From: a virus
Length of the DNA: 59,872 nucleotides
IMG/VR virus record: IMGVR_UViG_3300046500_000136
Span: 1-59,872 of that record
Reading direction: 5' to 3' (one strand)
Made by a program: the position numbers and the translations under genes. The notes beneath the pieces were generated by a model. It had not been told where the DNA came from and did not search any database. It was given only the letters and a program-made list of their open reading frames with translations. Of this stretch, positions 57,471-59,872 are shown in pieces. How positions within the stretch are numbered: position 1 is the first letter of the stretch; the number at the start of each line of letters is the position of its first letter.

Positions 57471-57635
57471 TTATTTACACCAGTTCGGGAAAGTGGCGCG
57501 CACGGCAACAACCGACAAGCGTAGCTTCGGCACCGGCATGAACCGCATGTAGAACGGGTTTGGCTCGAAACCGAACAGATCAAACAAAATGCCGTCGATC
57601 TGTTCACGGGTAAATGGCGGTTCAGTGCGGATCAT
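57471..57635 (-). CDS. Hypothetical 54-residue protein
   Basis: The product is MIRTEPPFTREQIDGILFDL and continues to A-T-F-P-N-W-C-K. It is small and basic with a Phe/Pro-rich middle. The ATG overlaps the stop of the 57632-57841 gene (ATGA). The family is unknown; the coding call rests on coupling and sensible codon use. Confidence 0.6.
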   Translation of the reverse strand: MIRTEPPFTREQIDGILFDLFGFEPNPFYMRFMPVPKLRLSVVAVRATFPNWCK

Positions 57636-57841
57636 TCGTCGTTGTCCTTGGTGCGCGGGGAGCGCAGGTTGTGGCGCCGCTCGCCGTTGATGCGGCGCTC
57701 CTTCATGCCTTCCGGCGGGGCGCCCGGCCCCAGGCGGCGGTCGCCAGCGGGCGACTTCTTCGGCTTCTCCCGCTCGCGCCGCATCTGCTCATCAATGTTG
57801 CGGTAGATGTCCTCGATCGTCTGGGTGAGACTGTCGCGCAT
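57632..57841 (-). CDS. Hypothetical basic protein
   Basis: A 69-residue protein. It begins MRDSLTQTIEDIYRNIDEQM with a helical start, followed by a very basic stretch (M-K-E-R-R-I-N-G-E-R-R-H-N). It could bind nucleic acid. It is coupled downstream to the 57471-57635 gene. No family is recognised. Confidence 0.6.
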   Translation of the reverse strand: MRDSLTQTIEDIYRNIDEQMRREREKPKKSPAGDRRLGPGAPPEGMKERRINGERRHNLRSPRTKDNDE

Positions 57842-57901
57842 GGTGCACCTCTTGGAGTGGTGGGCCGGGCTTGCCGCCGGCTGGCTTGTTTCCTGACTGA
57901 A

Positions 57902-58258
57902 TTATGCGGGGTCGTCGGGTACTTCGTCACCAAATTTACTGGCCACATAGGCGCGCATGGCGGCGATCAGCGGCGTGGGGCCGAATACGACGCGCGGCGG
58001 CTTTGCGACGGCTGCCCACTCGCCCATCGGGTTTCCATTGCGGTCGCGCCCTTCCAACTTGATCATCTCGCGCTCGATGATCGGCCCGCCGGTACCCCAG
58101 TTCGTCGACGGCTCGAAGATATACCACTGCGGCCCGATGCCGCGATGCCCTTCGGTCAGCAGAACTTCAGTTTCGTTGATGTTGATGCGCGCCTCGTTTC
58201 CTTGTGCGCGGGCGACCCACAGATCCAGCAGCGCCCCTTCCAGCTCGGCCGTTTTCAT
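57902..58258 (-). CDS. DUF2591-like phage protein
   Basis: A 118-residue protein. It starts MKTAELEGALLDLWVARAQG and has W-Y-I-F-E-P-S-T-N-W-G-T-G-G-P, I-I-E-R and M-G-E-W-A-A in the order of the DUF2591 family found widely in phages. The function is unknown. It is coupled to the 58255-58434 gene (ATGA). Confidence 0.7.
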   Translation of the reverse strand: MKTAELEGALLDLWVARAQGNEARININETEVLLTEGHRGIGPQWYIFEPSTNWGTGGPIIEREMIKLEGRDRNGNPMGEWAAVAKPPRVVFGPTPLIAAMRAYVASKFGDEVPDDPA

Positions 58259-58434
58259 GGCGCGGCCTTCGACAACGACAACGCTTCGCGCAGCGGCGTC
58301 AACAGCCGTTGCAGCTCGTCCGGCTCCAATGGCTCAGTGATCTCGCTTGCGCGCTCGCTTAGATCAGCGGCTTCACGGCACACACCGGAAAGTCGCGCGA
58401 CCTCACGAGACAGATTTGCTTTCGACTCACTCAT
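58255..58434 (-). CDS. Hypothetical 59-residue protein
   Basis: It begins MSESKANLSREVARLSGVCR and is helical, rich in Leu, Glu and Ala. Both ends overlap neighbours by ATGA. It has no motif. The coding call rests on the coupling pattern. Confidence 0.6.
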   Translation of the reverse strand: MSESKANLSREVARLSGVCREAADLSERASEITEPLEPDELQRLLTPLREALSLSKAAP

Positions 58435-58607
58435 TTCTGCATTCCTTTCTTCTCGCGCTCGGCGAACAGTTTTTTACAGGTGCGGCTGTTGTACAGCGCG
58501 CCAGGGGTGATGCCGAACTTCAGTGCGGCCTGGTAGCGGGTCAGCTTCGGATCGGCGCGCAGGGCGTCAATCGCGTCCTCGACTTCCTTTTTTCGCATGC
58601 CGGCCAT
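58431..58607 (-). CDS. Small helix-turn-helix-like protein
   Basis: A 58-residue protein beginning MAGMRKKEVEDAIDALRADP. The segment T-R-Y-Q-A-A-L-K-F-G-I-T-P-G-A-L-Y resembles a helix-turn-helix. It could be a small DNA-binding regulator. The stop overlaps the start of the 58255-58434 gene (ATGA). Confidence 0.6.
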   Translation of the reverse strand: MAGMRKKEVEDAIDALRADPKLTRYQAALKFGITPGALYNSRTCKKLFAEREKKGMQK

Positions 58608-58880
58608 CTATTTCGCCTCCCTTGCTGCCAGCATGGCGGTGGCGATCAGGTTCGCGGCGGTGGCGTACCGCTCTGCCATGTGCTCCCATTCGGATTCGGC
58701 AAAGTCGCACAGCTGGTAGGCTGCGCCCTCGATGGCTTTCCCTGCAAAATACGCATGCAGGTCCATGCCGGGGTGTTGCTTCGGCTGTGCGCCGATGTTC
58801 TGCGGATACGGCCTGATTTCGCAAGGGAATGCGGGGCCGCCGCGCTGGTTCTCGCCCCATACGTGGTCAAAGGTGCTCAT
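58608..58880 (-). CDS. Hypothetical phage protein
   Basis: A 90-residue protein starting MSTFDHVWGENQRGGPAFPC. It has the G-G-P-A-F-P start and a helical end (A-E-S-E-W-E-H-M-A-E-R). Similar proteins occur in phage early and late operons; the function is unknown. It starts one base before the 58882 gene stop. Confidence 0.65.
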   Translation of the reverse strand: MSTFDHVWGENQRGGPAFPCEIRPYPQNIGAQPKQHPGMDLHAYFAGKAIEGAAYQLCDFAESEWEHMAERYATAANLIATAMLAAREAK

Positions 58881-58881
58881 T

Positions 58882-59196
58882 TCAGCCGCGCTCCTTGATG
58901 ATGGCCAGTTCCTCGGGCGTCAGCTTGGCCTCGGCCTGGGCGCGCAGCTCGGCGCGACGCTGGTCGCGGGCTTCGCGCACCCGGCGTGCCTCGTCCTTCT
59001 GCTGGTGCAGGTGCCACCACTCGCGGAACGCCGGCACCGTGACGCCGGCTTCCTTCCAGTCGACGGCCTGGATGACCGTCTCGACGCCGAGCGCCGCAAC
59101 AAGGCCACACAACACGGCGGGCATCATGCGATCCAGAACCTCCTCGCGGCTGGGTGGCGGCGGCGGTTCATCATCGCGGTAGTCGTAGCAGGGCAT
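58882..59196 (-). CDS. Hypothetical charged coiled-coil protein
   Basis: A 104-residue protein starting MPCYDYRDDEPPPPPSREEV. It has a short Pro run, a helical membrane-like stretch (A-V-L-C-G-L-V-A-A-L-G-V) and a charged coiled-coil C-terminus (A-R-D-Q-R-R-A-E-L-R-A-Q). No family is recognised. Confidence 0.65.
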   Translation of the reverse strand: MPCYDYRDDEPPPPPSREEVLDRMMPAVLCGLVAALGVETVIQAVDWKEAGVTVPAFREWWHLHQQKDEARRVREARDQRRAELRAQAEAKLTPEELAIIKERG

Positions 59197-59223
59197 TTCT
59201 TTCTCCTTTTAGTTGTCGCTTTA

Positions 59224-59412
59224 TTACTTGCAGTGAATACGGTTGACGATCTCCACCACCCTCGCCACCCAGCTCTTGCGGGCCGGACTGGAGTGGGGCA
59301 TCAGCCCCTGGGCGCGAAGGATGAGTTCCGTCAGTTCAGTGTAGGTCGGGAGATCCGCGCTGCGCGCAGCCTGGTCCAGGGTGTCGATCGCGGCGCGGAT
59401 GCTCGGCTTCAT
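59224..59412 (-). CDS. Hypothetical small helical protein
   Basis: A 62-residue protein beginning MKPSIRAAIDTLDQAARSAD. It is helical throughout, with conserved-looking L-T-E-L-I-L-R-A-Q-G. It is coupled to the 59409-59846 gene (ATGA). The function is unknown. Confidence 0.6.
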   Translation of the reverse strand: MKPSIRAAIDTLDQAARSADLPTYTELTELILRAQGLMPHSSPARKSWVARVVEIVNRIHCK

Positions 59413-59846
59413 GCGGCGCCTGTTGCTTTGGCGATGGCGGCGCGGGCGGCTTCTTCCATCTCGCCGGTGAATTCGTCGATCAGGCTCTTGTCGTCGTCAC
59501 CGCCGGAGCGGTCACAGGCGCCGATGATCGCCTGCAGGGCGGCCAGCAGGTCCGGCGCGGCGGCGATCAGGCGCATGTCGGGGTGGATGACATTGGCGCA
59601 CCAGCCGGCATGATGGGCGCGGCCTTCGTGCGGCGCGATCCAGTCGCGGCGCGCATGCAGCTTGTGCATGATATTCATGCCGTCATGCGCGGTGTCGCGG
59701 ATTTCCAGCGTTGCCCCCTGCATTCCCCAACGATCAGGCCGAATAATGGTCAGGTCATACGTCGGCTTTCCTCCGACAAGCTGCAGTTGGCGATGCTTTT
59801 CATTGAGTTCCCAGCGCCACGGCCCTGGCGTGTGTTTGATTTCCAT
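59409..59846 (-). CDS. Phage accessory protein (start repeated at the left end)
   Basis: A 145-residue protein starting MEIKHTPGPWRWELNEKHRQ. Its P-G-P-W motif, D-T-A-H-D-G-M-N and A-N-V-I-H-P-D-M-R-L-I-A-A-A-P-D-L-L-A-A-L match a widespread phage protein of unknown function. The ATG and first codons fall in the terminal repeat, so in the circular genome it follows the 112-300 gene. It continues the leftward operon. Confidence 0.75.
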   Translation of the reverse strand: MEIKHTPGPWRWELNEKHRQLQLVGGKPTYDLTIIRPDRWGMQGATLEIRDTAHDGMNIMHKLHARRDWIAPHEGRAHHAGWCANVIHPDMRLIAAAPDLLAALQAIIGACDRSGGDDDKSLIDEFTGEMEEAARAAIAKATGAA

Positions 59847-59872
59847 GTCAGACCACCTTCCATGGAAGCTCG
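59737..59872. repeat. Terminal direct repeat, right copy
   Basis: Matches bases 1-136 with a single difference (59746 a against 10 c). The overlap contains the 5' end of the 59409-59846 gene and the end of the 112-300 gene. It marks the closing point of the genome map. Confidence 0.95.

Noticed and set aside
1-59872. Integrase, CRISPR array, tRNA or DNA polymerase genes
   Set aside because: I looked for the tyrosine/serine recombinase motifs, regular spaced repeats, tRNA cloverleafs and polymerase motifs in both strands and saw none. Replication therefore probably relies on the host, with the ERF/YqaJ pair.

Overview
The window is an essentially complete genome of a tailed bacteriophage of podovirus type. 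The first 136 bases recur as the last 136 (one mismatch), so the contig closes into a circle of about 59.7 kb or is a terminally redundant phage assembly. GC content is high and coding is dense, with ATGA/TGATG stop-start overlaps almost throughout. Codon use and the polyvalent giant virion protein point to a phage of a GC-rich betaproteobacterium (Burkholderiales). The layout recalls the Bcep22-like podophages from memory; no database was searched. No integrase, tRNA gene or CRISPR array was found.

Layout. (1) 12.2 kb down to 1, minus strand, continuing across the circle join to about 57 kb: a long operon of small accessory and early genes. It contains DUF551-type modules, a DUF1064 nuclease-like protein, a DUF6475-type protein, a Rha/KilAC antirepressor preceded by a structured RNA, a DUF1364 gene disrupted or re-ended by an HNH endonuclease, a SLOG (DUF2493) nucleotide-sensing protein and a Cro-like regulator at 12.0-12.2 kb. 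A lone plus-strand tnpB (4328-5377) sits inside this operon. (2) 12.2-12.4 kb: a divergent control region with promoters and two dyad operators. (3) 12.4-18.6 kb, plus strand: recombination/replication operon (ERF annealing protein, YqaJ exonuclease, coiled-coil protein, double winged-helix protein, NinB-like protein), small genes and a second HNH endonuclease. It ends in a run of hairpins and a 15-bp-stem bidirectional terminator. (4) 18.8-19.2 kb: a small autonomous HTH regulator with its own promoter and operator. (5) 57-19.3 kb, minus strand: late module in the order small terminase, large terminase, small genes, portal, scaffold, CsrA-like protein, capsid, decoration protein, adaptors, tail proteins, GNAT, internal virion proteins, PAPS-reductase-like enzyme, 2948-residue polyvalent protein, membrane/lysis genes, holin, endolysin-like protein, then a receptor-binding cluster with LamG, fibronectin-III, SwmB-like and SGNH-esterase domains.

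How it works together. The ERF/YqaJ pair provides single-strand-annealing recombination. The Cro-like regulator, the Rha antirepressor and the structured leader RNA suggest a repressor/antirepressor decision circuit or its remnant. The terminase, portal, scaffold and N4-gp56-type capsid build and fill the head. The giant protein, carrying a lytic transglycosylase, an ADP-ribosyltransferase-like fold, a zincin motif, an acetyltransferase and an LPD38-type C-terminus, is probably ejected with the DNA.

Most unusual features: a well-formed 75-codon gene overprinted in the +1 frame inside the giant ORF; the HNH insertion that leaves two versions of the DUF1364 C-terminus; the tnpB whose usual RuvC-II glutamate is absent; the alternative-pairing RNA ahead of the antirepressor; and the hairpin array at 18.6 kb.
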